A stretch of 64,000 nt of DNA from Streptomyces sp. L-9-10 (GCF_004151105.1 NZ_PHRF01000057.1:9115-73114); one strand, 5' to 3'; positions 1-10,282 are shown, counted from the stretch's first letter. Notes: generated from the sequence alone by a model not told the origin. Numbers and translations are program-made.

Positions 1-3000
1 CCGGGTCTCGGTGATCGTCAGGGAGGACCGGCCAGGGGCGAAGCGGCTGGTTGCCTACCTCGTACCCTCCGGGGACCTGGACGTCACTGACGTACGTGAG
101 CACGCTGCCGGGCTTTTGCCCGAGTACATGGTGCCGTCCGCGTTCGTCGTCCTGGACGAGCTGCCGCTGACCACGAACGGAAAGGTCGACCGCCGGGCCC
201 TGCCCGCGCCCGACCTGGATACCGCCGAGGAGTACGTGGCCCCGCGTACCGAGACCGAACGCGCTGTCGCCGCCGTGTGGGCCGATGTGCTCGGCATCGA
301 GCGGATCGGCGTCCACGACAACTTCTTCTCCCTCGGCGGGGACTCCATCTCCAGCCTCCAGGTGGTCTCCCGCATCCGGGACGCCTGCGGGGTCGCGCTG
401 TCGCCGCGTGCCCTGTTCGACCGCCCCACCGTGGCCGGCCTGGCGTCTGTCGTCGACGAGGAGCGCTCTTCATCCGAGACCGCTCCCGGAGGTACGGCCG
501 TCCCCGGCACGGTCGTCCCCGTTCCCCGGGACGGTGAGCTGCCGCTCTCCTACGCACAGGAACGGCTCTGGTTCCTCGACGAGTTCGCCGGTGGCAGCGT
601 CGAGTACAACGTAGTGGACGCGCTCCGGCTCACCGGCGCCCTCGACATCGATGCGCTGCGCTCGGCGGTGTCGGCTCTGGTGGCACGGCACGAGGCGCTG
701 CGTACCACTTTCGACTCCGTCGAGGGACGCGGTGTACAGCGTGTGCGTGATGCGGTGGACGTGATGGCGGACCTCTCCATCCGTACCACGGAGGTGAGCG
801 ACGAATCGGCCGAGCTGAACGACGTACTGCGTGCGGAGGCCGCGAGACCCTTCGATCTGCGCACCGGACCGCTGATACGGGTTCTGCTGCTTCGCATGCG
901 GAGACCTGGGCCCCCGTCCCGGCCGGAGGCCCCGAACGGCCAGAGCGAGCACACCACGCACGTCCTCGTGCTGTCGATGCATCACATCGTCACCGACGGC
1001 TGGTCGATGGGGGTCATCACGCGCGAGCTGAGCGCCCTCTACGCCGCCGCGACACGAGGTGGGGACGACCCTGGCCTTCCTGAACTTCCCTTGCAGTACC
1101 CCGACTTCGCCGCCTGGCAGCGCTCCGCCCCGCTGTCCGGTCAACTCCCCTACTGGCGCGCGCAGCTGGCGGGACTCGAAACGCTCGATCTGCCGACCGA
1201 CCGGCCGCGCCCCGCTGTCCGTACCACGGTCGGCGCGCTGCATTCCTTTGATGTCCCCGACGCGCTGGCCCGCCGCCTGCGGGAGGCGGGCGAAGGACCG
1301 GGGCACGGGCACGGGCACGGCCAGGGGCACGGGCAGGCGCAGGGGACGAGTCTGTTCATGACGCTGACGGCCATCACCCAGCTTCTCCTGTCACGGTGGA
1401 CCGGACAGCGGGACATCGCGCTGGGTACGGCGGTCAGTGGACGGGAACGGGCCGAACTGGAGGATCTGGTCGGCTTCTTCGTCAACACCCTCGTGCTGCG
1501 CACGCGCGTCGACGAGTCGCGTTCCTTCACCGATCTGCTCGCCGAAGCGCGTGAGACGGTCCTCCAGGCCTTTACGCATCAGGACGTACCGTTCAGCGTC
1601 CTGGTGGACGATCTCGCTCCCGACCGCGATACCAGTCGCACTCCTCTCGTCCAGGCGATGGTCAGCCTCCAGAACATGCCCGACGAGCCGTTGGACCTGC
1701 TCGGACTCCACGTGGCTCCGGTGCAGGTGCCCCGCGAGACGGCGCAGTTCGACATCACCTTCGGGTTCCAGGACCACGACGGGAGCATGGCGGCGGGCAT
1801 CGAGTACAGCACCGACCTGTTCGACGCCGCGTCCATCGAGCGGCTCGCCCGGCACTGGCTGAACCTGGCGGAGGCCGTACTCGCTGATCCGGCCGCGCCG
1901 CTGCACGGCATCGACACACTCCCCGCCACGGAGCGCGAAGCCCTGACGCACGGGCACAACCGGACGGCGGTCGATGTGCCGGCGCTCTCCGCCCCGGCTC
2001 TGTTCCGGAAGTGGGTGGCGACGACACCCGACGCCCCCGCCATACTGCGCGCGCGCGGCGCCACGCTCACCTACCGCGAACTGGACGCGCGGGCAGCCCG
2101 GTTGGCCGGCCATCTGCGCGACGCCGGGATCGGTCCGGAGTCCCGCGTCGCCCTCGTGCTGCCCCGCTCCGTCGACCAGGTGGTCGCCGTGCTGGGAGTG
2201 CTCAGGGCGGGGGCGGTGTTCGTCCCGGTGGACCCGTCCTATCCGGCGGACAGGATCGCGTACATCCTCGCGGACTGCGGCGCCGAACTCCTGATCACCC
2301 GACAGTCACGGGCCGCCCAACTGCCCCTCCCCGCAGGGCTTCCGGTCCTCGCCGTCGACGCACCGGAGAACGTCCGCGCCCTGTCCGCCCCTGCCGTACC
2401 CGACGGCTCGGGTACGCGCGAGACCTCCGCGTCCGCCGCTGAGACGGCAGTCGTCGAGGTGCCGCTCTCCGCCGGGGCGTACGTGATCTATACCTCCGGT
2501 TCCACCGGGCGTCCGAAGGGCGTGCTGGTGACCCACTCCGGGCTGGCGAGTCTGGCCGCGACCCAGGCGGAGAAGCTGGGTGCCGGGCCCGGAGCCCGGG
2601 TCCTCCAGTTCGCCTCGCCCGGATTCGACGCCTCCTGGTGGGAACTGTCCATGGCGCTGCTCACCGGCGCGACACTCGTCGTGGACGAGCCGGACGCAGG
2701 ACCGGACGCAGGACCGGACGCAGGACCGGACGCAGGACCGGACGCAGGACCGGACGCCGGACCGGGCATTGGATCGGGCACTGGATCGACCAGCAGGTCC
2801 GACACCGGACCGGACGGGCAGACCGCCGACTGGGGCGCCAGGCTCGGGCCCCTCGTCGCCACGGCGGGCGTCACCCACGCCACGCTGCCGCCCGCCCTCG
2901 TCGCCGCACTGGATCCGGCCGATCTGCCACCCGTGCTGGTGGTCGCGGGGGAGGCATGCCCCCCGGAGACGGTCGACCGCTGCGCCCCGGGCCGGACGAT

Positions 3001-6000
3001 GATCAACGCGTACGGGCCGACCGAGACCACCGTCTGCGCCACGATGAGCACCGAACTGCGCGCGGGCACCGCCGGGACCCCGCCCATCGGCGCCCCCATC
3101 GCCAACACCAGGTCCTACGTGCTGGACGCCTGGCTGCGCCCGGTCCCCGCCGGGGTGGCCGGTGAGCTGTACGTCGCCGGGCACGCCCTCGCCCGGGGCT
3201 ATCTCCACCGTCCCGGGCTGACAGCGGGGAGCTTCGTCGCCGACCCGTTCGGCTCGGGCGAGCGCCTCTACCGCACCGGGGATGTGGTGCGCCGTCGCGC
3301 GGACGGCGCACTGGAGTATGTCGGGCGTCGCGACGACCAGCTGAAGGTACGGGGCTTCCGGGTCGAACCCCGCGAGATCGAGAGCGTGTTGGCCCTGCAC
3401 GCGTCGGTCGGGCAGGTGACGGTCGACGTCGCGTCCGGCGGTTCACGACTCGTCGCCTACGTGGTGCCCGCGCCCGGGGCAGGGACCACGACCGCAGCCG
3501 AGCCCGGGGCAGGGTCCGCGTCCGCGGTGGGATCCGTGTCCGGGGCGGGGTCCGCGGTTTCCGGTGGTGTGGTGGACCCGGCGGTGCTCCGGGAACACGC
3601 CGCCGCCGTGCTGCCCGACTACATGGTGCCTTCGGCCTTCGTCACGCTCGACCGTATTCCGCTGAACGCCAACGGGAAGGTCGACCGCGCCGCACTGCCG
3701 GCCCCGGACCCGGCCGCCGATGGAAGCGCCGGGTACGTCGCGCCCCGCGCGGGCGTGGAGGAGGTGCTCGCCGGAATCTGGGCTGATGTGCTGGGTGCCG
3801 AACGCGTCGGCGCGTACGACAACTTCTTCGACCTGGGCGGCGATTCGATCCTGAGCATCCAGCTCGTCGCCAAGGCGCGGCGCGCGGGAGTGGAGATCTC
3901 CTCCCGCGATGTCTTCGCCAGACAGACCGTCGCCGCTCTCGCCGCCGTGGCCTCGGCGGGCCGCCCCGCGGGCCCCGAAGTGCTCGCGGAGCAGGGCGAG
4001 TCGCGGGGCGCGGTGGGAACCACTCCGATCCGCGAATGGTTCTTCGAGAGCCATCCCGTGGACCCGGGGCACTTCGCCATGTCGATGGCCTTCGAGCTGA
4101 CGGCGGAAACCGATACGGCGGCCCTGCGCTCCGCCGTACGCGCGGTGCTCGCCCAGCACGACGCGCTGCGCACCACCTTCACACGTACCCCGGGCGCACT
4201 CGATCCCGGAGCCGTCAGCGGCCGTATTCTCCCCGTCAGCGGCATCGACCTCGACGAGGTGTTCGCGGAGCACGACCTGTCCGGCGCGCCCGATCCGGAC
4301 GTCGCGTGGCAGGAACTGGCGGCAGGCATCGCGGCCCGGATCCGGCTCGACGACGGCCCGTTGCTGCGCGTGGGACTCGCACGGCTGGGCGACGGGCGTC
4401 ACCCGCGAGTGCAGTTCACCGCGCACCATCTGGTGGTCGACGGCGTCTCCTGGCGCGTCCTGCTGGCCGACATCGAGACGGCGTACCGGCAGGCGCTCGC
4501 CGGCCGGCGAATCGATCTCGGCCGGAAGACCACCTCCGTACGGCAGTGGGCGGACCGGCTCGCCGCGCATGTCGCGTCCGGTGGCTTCGACACGCAGGCC
4601 GGCTACTGGGAATCGGCGCTGGACGGCGCCGTGACCGAGCTGCCGGTGGACACACCAGGGGGCGCGGGCACCGTCGCCGACGAGGCCGTGACCATGTGCG
4701 CGCTGAGCGCCGAGCAGACCGACGCACTGCTCCACCGCGTGCCCGCCGCGTACCGCACCCGTACGGACGAGGTGCTGCTCGCCGCCCTCGCACGCACACT
4801 GCGCGGCTGGACCGGGCACGATCGCGTCGCCATCGACCTGGAGGGCCACGGCCGCGAGGAACTCTTCGACGACATCGATCTGACCCGTACCGTCGGGTGG
4901 TTCACCTCGCTGTATCCGGTGGCTCTCGCCCTGCCGTCCGGTGAGGACTGGCGGGCGAGCATCACCGCCGTCAAGGAGCAGCTCCGCGCCGTACCCGACC
5001 GCGGAATCGGCTACGGGGCACTGCGCACCCTCGGCGGCACCCCTGCCGCTCCCGACACCAGCACCGACACCAGCAGCGGCACCAGCCGTGGCACAGGTAC
5101 AAGCGCGACGTCCGTGGACGCGCTGCGCGCGCTGCCCGGCCCACGGATCTCCTTCAACTACCACGGTCAGTTCGATGTGGTGGGACGGGACGAGGACAGC
5201 GGCCGGGACGGCGAGAACGGCCTGTACCGCGCCGAACTCCCCGACGCGGGCGGCGATCGCAGCGGTCGCGAGCGCCGCAGCCACCTCCTGGACGTCGTCG
5301 GCGGAGTCCAGGACGGACGTCTGACCTTCGCCTGGACGTACTCGCCGGGGCTGCACCGCGAGGAGACGGTTCGCCGCCTCGCCGCCGCCTTCGCCGCCGA
5401 ACTGGCCGGGTTCGTCGCGCACTGCGCGGAGCCAGGCGCCGGCGGATGCACCCCTGCCGACTTCCCGCTGGTCGCCCTCACCCAGGACGAGGTGGACCGG
5501 CTCGCCGGGGACGGGCGTGACGTGGAGGATGTCTATCCGCTGACACCGCTTCAGGCCGGGATGCTGTTCCACACCCTCGCCGAACCGGACGAAGCCGCGT
5601 ACCTGGAGCAGTTCGCCTGCGTGCTCGACGGTGTGACGGATCCGGACGCGCTGGCCCGCGCCTGGCAACGGGTCGTGGACCGGTCGGACGCGCTGCGGAT
5701 CTCTGTCGCCTGGCAGGAGGTGGAGCGTCCCGTACAGGTGGTGCGTCGCCATGTCCGGCTGCCCGTACGGGTGGTGGACTGGACCGGCTGCCCGGAGGCG
5801 GAGCGCGCGGCCAAGGTGGCCGGCGTCCTCGCGGAGGAGCGGGAGCGCGGCCTTGACCTGGGGACGGCCCCGCTGACGCGGGTCCTGCTGGCACGTCTTC
5901 CCGGCGGCCGAACGCAGGTGGTCTGGACGTTCCACCATCTGCTGCTCGACGGGTGGAGCAGCGCCGCGCTGCTCTCGGATGTGATCGCCGAGTACGCGTC

Positions 6001-9000
6001 ACTCACCAACACGCCGGAGCCGCCCCTCCCAGCGGCGCCGCGCGGTCCGTTCCGCGACTATCTGGCGTGGCTGGCCGACCGCGACCACCCCGAGGGTCGC
6101 GCGTACTGGCGCGGACGGCTGACCGGTTTCACCGAGCCGGTGGCGCTCCCGTACGACCGCCCCGCCGCGTGGGCGCACCGCGGCCGGTCCACCGCGCGGG
6201 TCGAGGTGCCTCTCTCCCCAGCGTCGGCGAGCCGCGCCGCCGGGTTCGCCCGACGTCACCGGATCACCCTCAACGCCCTTGTGCAGGGCGCCTGGTCGCT
6301 GCTCCTCGCGCACCACGGCGGGACGCGGGACGTGGTGTTCGGGGCCACGGTCTCCGGGCGTCCGGCCGAGCTGCCCGGCGCGGAGGAGATCCTCGGGCTG
6401 TTCATCAATACCCTGCCGGTACGTGTCGACGTCGACCCGGACCGTCCGCTCGTCCCGTGGCTGCGCGACATCCAGGAACGGGCCTCCGAGGCCAGACAGC
6501 ACGAGTACGTGGCGCTGCGCGATGTCGAGACCGAACTCCCCCCGGGCGCACGCCTTTTCGAGAGCCTGGTGGTGTTCGAGAACTATCCGGTGGACGGCGA
6601 GGCGGCGGCCGGACACGGCATCGCACTGCGCGACGTGGATGCCGTCGAGGCCACGAACTACCCACTCACCCTGATCGCGGGAGCGGGAGCGGGAGCGGGA
6701 GCGGGAGCAGGTGCAGGCGCGGGGGAGAACGACGGGCTGAGCATGACGCTGGCGTACGACCCGGGGCTGTTCGACGCCCCCACCGCCGACCGCCTGGCCA
6801 CCCATCTCGCCCGGATGGTCGAGGAGTTGTCCGTCGGGACGGAGGCGGACGCGGACGCGGAACTGGGCACGGGCCCGCACGCCGACGCGGACCTGGCCAT
6901 GCCCCCGGCCACGGACCGCGTGCTGGGCGACATAGCGCCGCTGTCGGTGTACGAGACGCGACGCGCGGCCCGCTGGGGCATGGGCATGGCGGCGGCGCGG
7001 CCCGAGCCGCTGGGGGAGTGGTTCGCCCGGCGCGCGACGGAGCACCCCGACGCACCCGCCGTGGCCTGGGGCGGTGAGGAACTGTCGTACCGGGAACTGG
7101 ACCGGCGGGCGAACCGGCTGGCACGGCTGCTGCGCGCTCGCGGCCTGCGCGGCGAGGCACCGGTCGCGGTACTGCTGCCGAAGTCGGTGGAGTGGGTCGT
7201 CGCGGTGCTCGCGGTGGTGCGCGCCGGCGGCGTCTACGTACCGGTGGACCCGGCGTGGCCGACGGACCGACTGCGGTACGTTCTCGAAGACTGCGGCGCC
7301 GGAATACTTCTGACGGACCGTCAGTACGCTCACCGGCTGCCGGCGGGTGTCGGCGCGGCGGTGCTCGTCCCCGTGGACGATCCGGCGGTGGCCGCGGAAC
7401 TGGCCCGCCACTCCGTCCTGCCTCCTCGGGTCGCGGTGCCGGTGACCGCCGCGGCGTACGTGATCTACACCTCGGGTTCGACAGGGCGGCCGAAGGGCGT
7501 CGTCGTGCCGCACACCGGACTCACCTCGCTGGCCGCGTCGCTGGCCGACGGCTGTGCGGCCGATGGATCCACCCGGGTCCTCCAGCTCGCGTCGCCGGGG
7601 TTCGACGCCTCCGTACTGGAACTGCTGCTGGCCTTCGGCGGCGGGGGCACGCTCGTACTGCCGTCGGTCGACGGGCCGCTCGCCGGGGAGGAGCTGGCAG
7701 GCGTGCTGGAGGAGGGCCGGGTGACCCATGCCCTGGTGCCTCCGACCGTCCTCGGCAGCATCCCGCGGGGGCGCGCCCCCGAGCTGCGGACGCTGCTCGC
7801 GGGCGGCGAGGCCTGCGGCCCCGACCTGGTGGAGCGCTGGGCCGATGGCGGCAGGACGATGGTGAACGCCTACGGCCCGACCGAGACCACGGTCGTCGCG
7901 ACGATGAGTGCCGCGCTCGCGCCCGGCGGCACGCCGCCGATCGGCGGGCCGGTGTCGGGAGCCGCGGTGTCCGTACTCGACGGGCGGCTGCGGCCGGTGC
8001 CGGTGGGCGTGCCCGGAGAGATGTATGTGGCGGGCGCCGTGCTGGCCCGGGGATACCTGGGGCGGCCGGGACTGACGGCGTCCCGCTTCGTGGCCGACCC
8101 CTCGGGCGGCGGCCGGCTGTACCGTACGGGCGACCTGGCACGCTGGCGGGCCGATGGCCAGCTGGAGTACGTGGGACGCGCGGACGACCAGGTGAAGGTG
8201 CGCGGACTGCGGATCGAGCTGGGAGAGATCGAAGCGGTACTCGCCCGGCACGAGGCGGTCGCACGGGCGGCGGTGACGGTGCGCGAGGACAGGCCGGGCG
8301 TCAAACGCATCGTCGCGTACGTGGTGCCCGAGCCGGGAAGCGCGTACGGGGTCCCCGGTCAGCGAACGGAACCGGCGCCGGAGCCTCTCCCGACAGCCGC
8401 GAAGGAGTCCGGCGCGACAGCCACGCCGGAGACCTCGCCGAACGCTCTGTCGGCCGAGGCGCTGCGCGCCTTCGCGGGCGCCTCCCTGCCCGAGTACATG
8501 CTGCCCACCGCTTTCGTCACCCTCCCCGAGCTGCCGGTCAACGCCAGCGGCAAGATCGACCGTGCCGCGCTGCCGGTGCCCGATCCCGCCGCGGACCGCG
8601 CCGCGCACACCCCGCCGCGTACGGAGACCGAGCGCGCCCTGTGCCGGATCTGGGCGGACGTCCTCGGAGTCGACCAAGTCGGCGTCCACGACAGCTTCTT
8701 CGAGCTGGGCGGCGACTCGATCCTGAGCATCCAGGTAGTCTCCCGGGCCCGCCGTGCCGGCCTTGAGCTGTACTCCCGGGATGTGTTCGTGGGACAGACG
8801 GTCGCCGGTCTGGCGGCGGAGATGGACGCCGCCCGCGGCTCCGCCACCCCCGCCCCGGCAGGCGAGGAATCCGAGGCGGGGCCGTTGCCGCCCACGCCCG
8901 TCGCGGAGTGGTTCTTCGCGACACACACCACCGCCCCGGCGCACTTCGACATGACGATGTCGTTCGAACTGGCCCCCGACGCACAGGAATCGGCCCTGCG

Positions 9001-10237
9001 CGGGGCGGTGGCGGCGCTGCTCACCCGGCACGGCATGCTGCGCGCGGTCTTCGCGCCGACCGGTGCGGGCGGCTGGTCGGGACGCATCCTGGAACCGGAA
9101 CTCGTCGGCGAGGAAACGGTGTTCACCGCCCACGAGCTGGCCGACGCGACCGATCCCGAGGCGCGGTGGGACGCGCTGGTCCGGGACGTACAGGCGGGGT
9201 TCCGGCTGGAGACCGGGCCGCTCTTCCGTGTGCTGTTCGGGACGCGCGGTCCCGGCCGGTCGCCCTGGCTCACGGTCGTCGCACACCACCTCGTGGTCGA
9301 CGGCGTCTCCTGGCGCATCCTGCTCGACGACCTGGAAGCGGCCTACGCGCAGGCCCTGGCCGGGGAACCCGTCGTACCGCGGCCGAGGACCTCGTCCGTA
9401 CGGCAGTGGGCGGAACGCCTCGCCCGGCGGGTCGCCGACGGCGGGTTCGACGGACAGCTCGACCACTGGCGAGCGGTCACCGACCCCGCCGCCGTGCCCC
9501 TCCCCGTGGACCGCCCCGGGGCGGCCAACACAGGCGCGGAACTGGACGCCGTCGCGGCGACGCTGAGCGCCGGGCAGACACACGCCCTGCTCAACCTCGC
9601 CCCCGGCCGCTACCGCACGCAGATCAACGACGTGCTCCTCGCGGCGCTCGCGCGCGTACTCGCCTCCTGGACCGGCCGGGACCGTACCGTCGTCAACCTG
9701 GAGAGCCACGGACGCGAGGATCTGTTCGACGACATCGATCTCTCCGGCACCGTCGGCTGGTTCACCGCGATCCATCCCGTGGCGCTGGAGGCGACCGTGG
9801 ACGCCGGCTGGGACCAGACGATCAGATCGGTCAAGCGGCAGCTGCGGGCGGTCCCGGACCACGGGGTCGGCTACGGCGCGCTGCGCGCGTTCAGCGCCCC
9901 CGGAACCCCGGGCCGTACGCTCGCCGCCGAAGCCGCGCGGGAGCCGCGCATCAGCTTCAACTACCTCGGCCGGTTCGATGTCGTGAGCGGTCGCGGCAGC
10001 GTAGGCGACGGGCTGATCCGTTCCGAACTGGACCTGTCCGGAAGGGACTTCAGCCTGGAGGAGGAGCGCCCGCACCTGATCGACGTGGGCGCGGTGGTGC
10101 AGGACGGCCGGCTCACGGTCACCTGGTCGTACTCGTCGGCGATGTACGAGCGCGAGACCATGGACGGGCTGGCGACCGCCTACGCGCGGGCGCTCGGGGA
10201 GATCGCGCGGAGCGTGGAGCGGACCGAAGAGGGCTGA
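1..10237 (+). CDS. Non-ribosomal peptide synthetase, 5'-truncated by window edge
   Basis: Large modular peptide synthetase. The frame is open to base 2, so the true start lies upstream; residues are numbered from the GTG at 11. Visible order: the end of an adenylation (A) domain (NGKVDRRALP near 57); PCP with LGGDS (Ser112); condensation domain (C) with HHIVTDG at 324; A domain with YTSGSTGRPKG from about 826; PCP (Ser1279); epimerization domain (E) with HHLVVDG at 1472 and FNYHGQ; C with YPLTPLQAG at 1842 and HHLLLDG at 1975; A with YTSGSTG near 2485; PCP (Ser2903); E with HHLVVDG at 3092. No thioesterase or reductase follows the last E domain, so the chain presumably passes to another protein. 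The first complete A domain shows pocket residues D-A-W-T-V-A-A-V-C, like the Phe code of GrsA. The second reads D-A-L-L-L-G-A-V-V, which I cannot assign. Two D-residues are expected. Product unknown. Confidence 0.95.
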   Translation, partial: RVSVIVREDRPGAKRLVAYLVPSGDLDVTDVREHAAGLLPEYMVPSAFVVLDELPLTTNGKVDRRALPAPDLDTAEEYVAPRTETERAVAAVWADVLGIERIGVHDNFFSLGGDSISSLQVVSRIRDACGVALSPRALFDRPTVAGLASVVDEERSSSETAPGGTAVPGTVVPVPRDGELPLSYAQERLWFLDEFAGGSVEYNVVDALRLTGALDIDALRSAVSALVARHEALRTTFDSVEGRGVQRVRDAVDVMADLSIRTTEVSDESAELNDVLRAEAARPFDLRTGPLIRVLLLRMRRPGPPSRPEAPNGQSEHTTHVLVLSMHHIVTDGWSMGVITRELSALYAAATRGGDDPGLPELPLQYPDFAAWQRSAPLSGQLPYWRAQLAGLETLDLPTDRPRPAVRTTVGALHSFDVPDALARRLREAGEGPGHGHGHGQGHGQAQGTSLFMTLTAITQLLLSRWTGQRDIALGTAVSGRERAELEDLVGFFVNTLVLRTRVDESRSFTDLLAEARETVLQAFTHQDVPFSVLVDDLAPDRDTSRTPLVQAMVSLQNMPDEPLDLLGLHVAPVQVPRETAQFDITFGFQDHDGSMAAGIEYSTDLFDAASIERLARHWLNLAEAVLADPAAPLHGIDTLPATEREALTHGHNRTAVDVPALSAPALFRKWVATTPDAPAILRARGATLTYRELDARAARLAGHLRDAGIGPESRVALVLPRSVDQVVAVLGVLRAGAVFVPVDPSYPADRIAYILADCGAELLITRQSRAAQLPLPAGLPVLAVDAPENVRALSAPAVPDGSGTRETSASAAETAVVEVPLSAGAYVIYTSGSTGRPKGVLVTHSGLASLAATQAEKLGAGPGARVLQFASPGFDASWWELSMALLTGATLVVDEPDAGPDAGPDAGPDAGPDAGPDAGPGIGSGTGSTSRSDTGPDGQTADWGARLGPLVATAGVTHATLPPALVAALDPADLPPVLVVAGEACPPETVDRCAPGRTMINAYGPTETTVCATMSTELRAGTAGTPPIGAPIANTRSYVLDAWLRPVPAGVAGELYVAGHALARGYLHRPGLTAGSFVADPFGSGERLYRTGDVVRRRADGALEYVGRRDDQLKVRGFRVEPREIESVLALHASVGQVTVDVASGGSRLVAYVVPAPGAGTTTAAEPGAGSASAVGSVSGAGSAVSGGVVDPAVLREHAAAVLPDYMVPSAFVTLDRIPLNANGKVDRAALPAPDPAADGSAGYVAPRAGVEEVLAGIWADVLGAERVGAYDNFFDLGGDSILSIQLVAKARRAGVEISSRDVFARQTVAALAAVASAGRPAGPEVLAEQGESRGAVGTTPIREWFFESHPVDPGHFAMSMAFELTAETDTAALRSAVRAVLAQHDALRTTFTRTPGALDPGAVSGRILPVSGIDLDEVFAEHDLSGAPDPDVAWQELAAGIAARIRLDDGPLLRVGLARLGDGRHPRVQFTAHHLVVDGVSWRVLLADIETAYRQALAGRRIDLGRKTTSVRQWADRLAAHVASGGFDTQAGYWESALDGAVTELPVDTPGGAGTVADEAVTMCALSAEQTDALLHRVPAAYRTRTDEVLLAALARTLRGWTGHDRVAIDLEGHGREELFDDIDLTRTVGWFTSLYPVALALPSGEDWRASITAVKEQLRAVPDRGIGYGALRTLGGTPAAPDTSTDTSSGTSRGTGTSATSVDALRALPGPRISFNYHGQFDVVGRDEDSGRDGENGLYRAELPDAGGDRSGRERRSHLLDVVGGVQDGRLTFAWTYSPGLHREETVRRLAAAFAAELAGFVAHCAEPGAGGCTPADFPLVALTQDEVDRLAGDGRDVEDVYPLTPLQAGMLFHTLAEPDEAAYLEQFACVLDGVTDPDALARAWQRVVDRSDALRISVAWQEVERPVQVVRRHVRLPVRVVDWTGCPEAERAAKVAGVLAEERERGLDLGTAPLTRVLLARLPGGRTQVVWTFHHLLLDGWSSAALLSDVIAEYASLTNTPEPPLPAAPRGPFRDYLAWLADRDHPEGRAYWRGRLTGFTEPVALPYDRPAAWAHRGRSTARVEVPLSPASASRAAGFARRHRITLNALVQGAWSLLLAHHGGTRDVVFGATVSGRPAELPGAEEILGLFINTLPVRVDVDPDRPLVPWLRDIQERASEARQHEYVALRDVETELPPGARLFESLVVFENYPVDGEAAAGHGIALRDVDAVEATNYPLTLIAGAGAGAGAGAGAGAGENDGLSMTLAYDPGLFDAPTADRLATHLARMVEELSVGTEADADAELGTGPHADADLAMPPATDRVLGDIAPLSVYETRRAARWGMGMAAARPEPLGEWFARRATEHPDAPAVAWGGEELSYRELDRRANRLARLLRARGLRGEAPVAVLLPKSVEWVVAVLAVVRAGGVYVPVDPAWPTDRLRYVLEDCGAGILLTDRQYAHRLPAGVGAAVLVPVDDPAVAAELARHSVLPPRVAVPVTAAAYVIYTSGSTGRPKGVVVPHTGLTSLAASLADGCAADGSTRVLQLASPGFDASVLELLLAFGGGGTLVLPSVDGPLAGEELAGVLEEGRVTHALVPPTVLGSIPRGRAPELRTLLAGGEACGPDLVERWADGGRTMVNAYGPTETTVVATMSAALAPGGTPPIGGPVSGAAVSVLDGRLRPVPVGVPGEMYVAGAVLARGYLGRPGLTASRFVADPSGGGRLYRTGDLARWRADGQLEYVGRADDQVKVRGLRIELGEIEAVLARHEAVARAAVTVREDRPGVKRIVAYVVPEPGSAYGVPGQRTEPAPEPLPTAAKESGATATPETSPNALSAEALRAFAGASLPEYMLPTAFVTLPELPVNASGKIDRAALPVPDPAADRAAHTPPRTETERALCRIWADVLGVDQVGVHDSFFELGGDSILSIQVVSRARRAGLELYSRDVFVGQTVAGLAAEMDAARGSATPAPAGEESEAGPLPPTPVAEWFFATHTTAPAHFDMTMSFELAPDAQESALRGAVAALLTRHGMLRAVFAPTGAGGWSGRILEPELVGEETVFTAHELADATDPEARWDALVRDVQAGFRLETGPLFRVLFGTRGPGRSPWLTVVAHHLVVDGVSWRILLDDLEAAYAQALAGEPVVPRPRTSSVRQWAERLARRVADGGFDGQLDHWRAVTDPAAVPLPVDRPGAANTGAELDAVAATLSAGQTHALLNLAPGRYRTQINDVLLAALARVLASWTGRDRTVVNLESHGREDLFDDIDLSGTVGWFTAIHPVALEATVDAGWDQTIRSVKRQLRAVPDHGVGYGALRAFSAPGTPGRTLAAEAAREPRISFNYLGRFDVVSGRGSVGDGLIRSELDLSGRDFSLEEERPHLIDVGAVVQDGRLTVTWSYSSAMYERETMDGLATAYARALGEIARSVERTEEG
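1300..1344 (+). repeat. Gly-His/Gln low-complexity insert in first C domain
   Basis: A run of GGGCAC-type 6-bp units encodes alternating Gly-His then Gly-Gln (about residues 431-445) inside the first complete condensation domain. It sits just before the SLFMTLTA segment, a place where C domains normally have a short loop. It stays in frame. Confidence 0.75.
2691..2762 (+). repeat. Six tandem 12-bp units (GPDA peptide repeat) in A domain
   Basis: Six head-to-tail copies of CGGACGCAGGAC, the last with one change. They encode a Gly-Pro-Asp-Ala repeat at about residues 894-917. The insert lies in the first complete adenylation domain, after the FDASWWE pocket segment and before the THATLPP segment. 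Near-identical units at DNA level point to recent expansion by slippage. Confidence 0.9.
6677..6724 (+). repeat. Gly-Ala hexanucleotide repeat in second C domain
   Basis: About eight GCGGGA-like 6-bp units encode an Ala-Gly run (about residues 2223-2239) in the second condensation domain, shortly before the MTLAYDPGLFDAPT segment. In frame; the last units have diverged. Confidence 0.85.
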
Positions 10238-10282
10238 CGCACGGGGACGCCGGGACAGGCGTTCAGGGCGGTGGTTCAGTTA

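Noticed and set aside
5999..10075. Very long reverse-strand open frame opposite the NRPS gene
   Set aside because: Antisense shadow produced by extreme GC content: Arg/Gly/His-rich, no family motif, and it overlaps a fully motif-supported gene.
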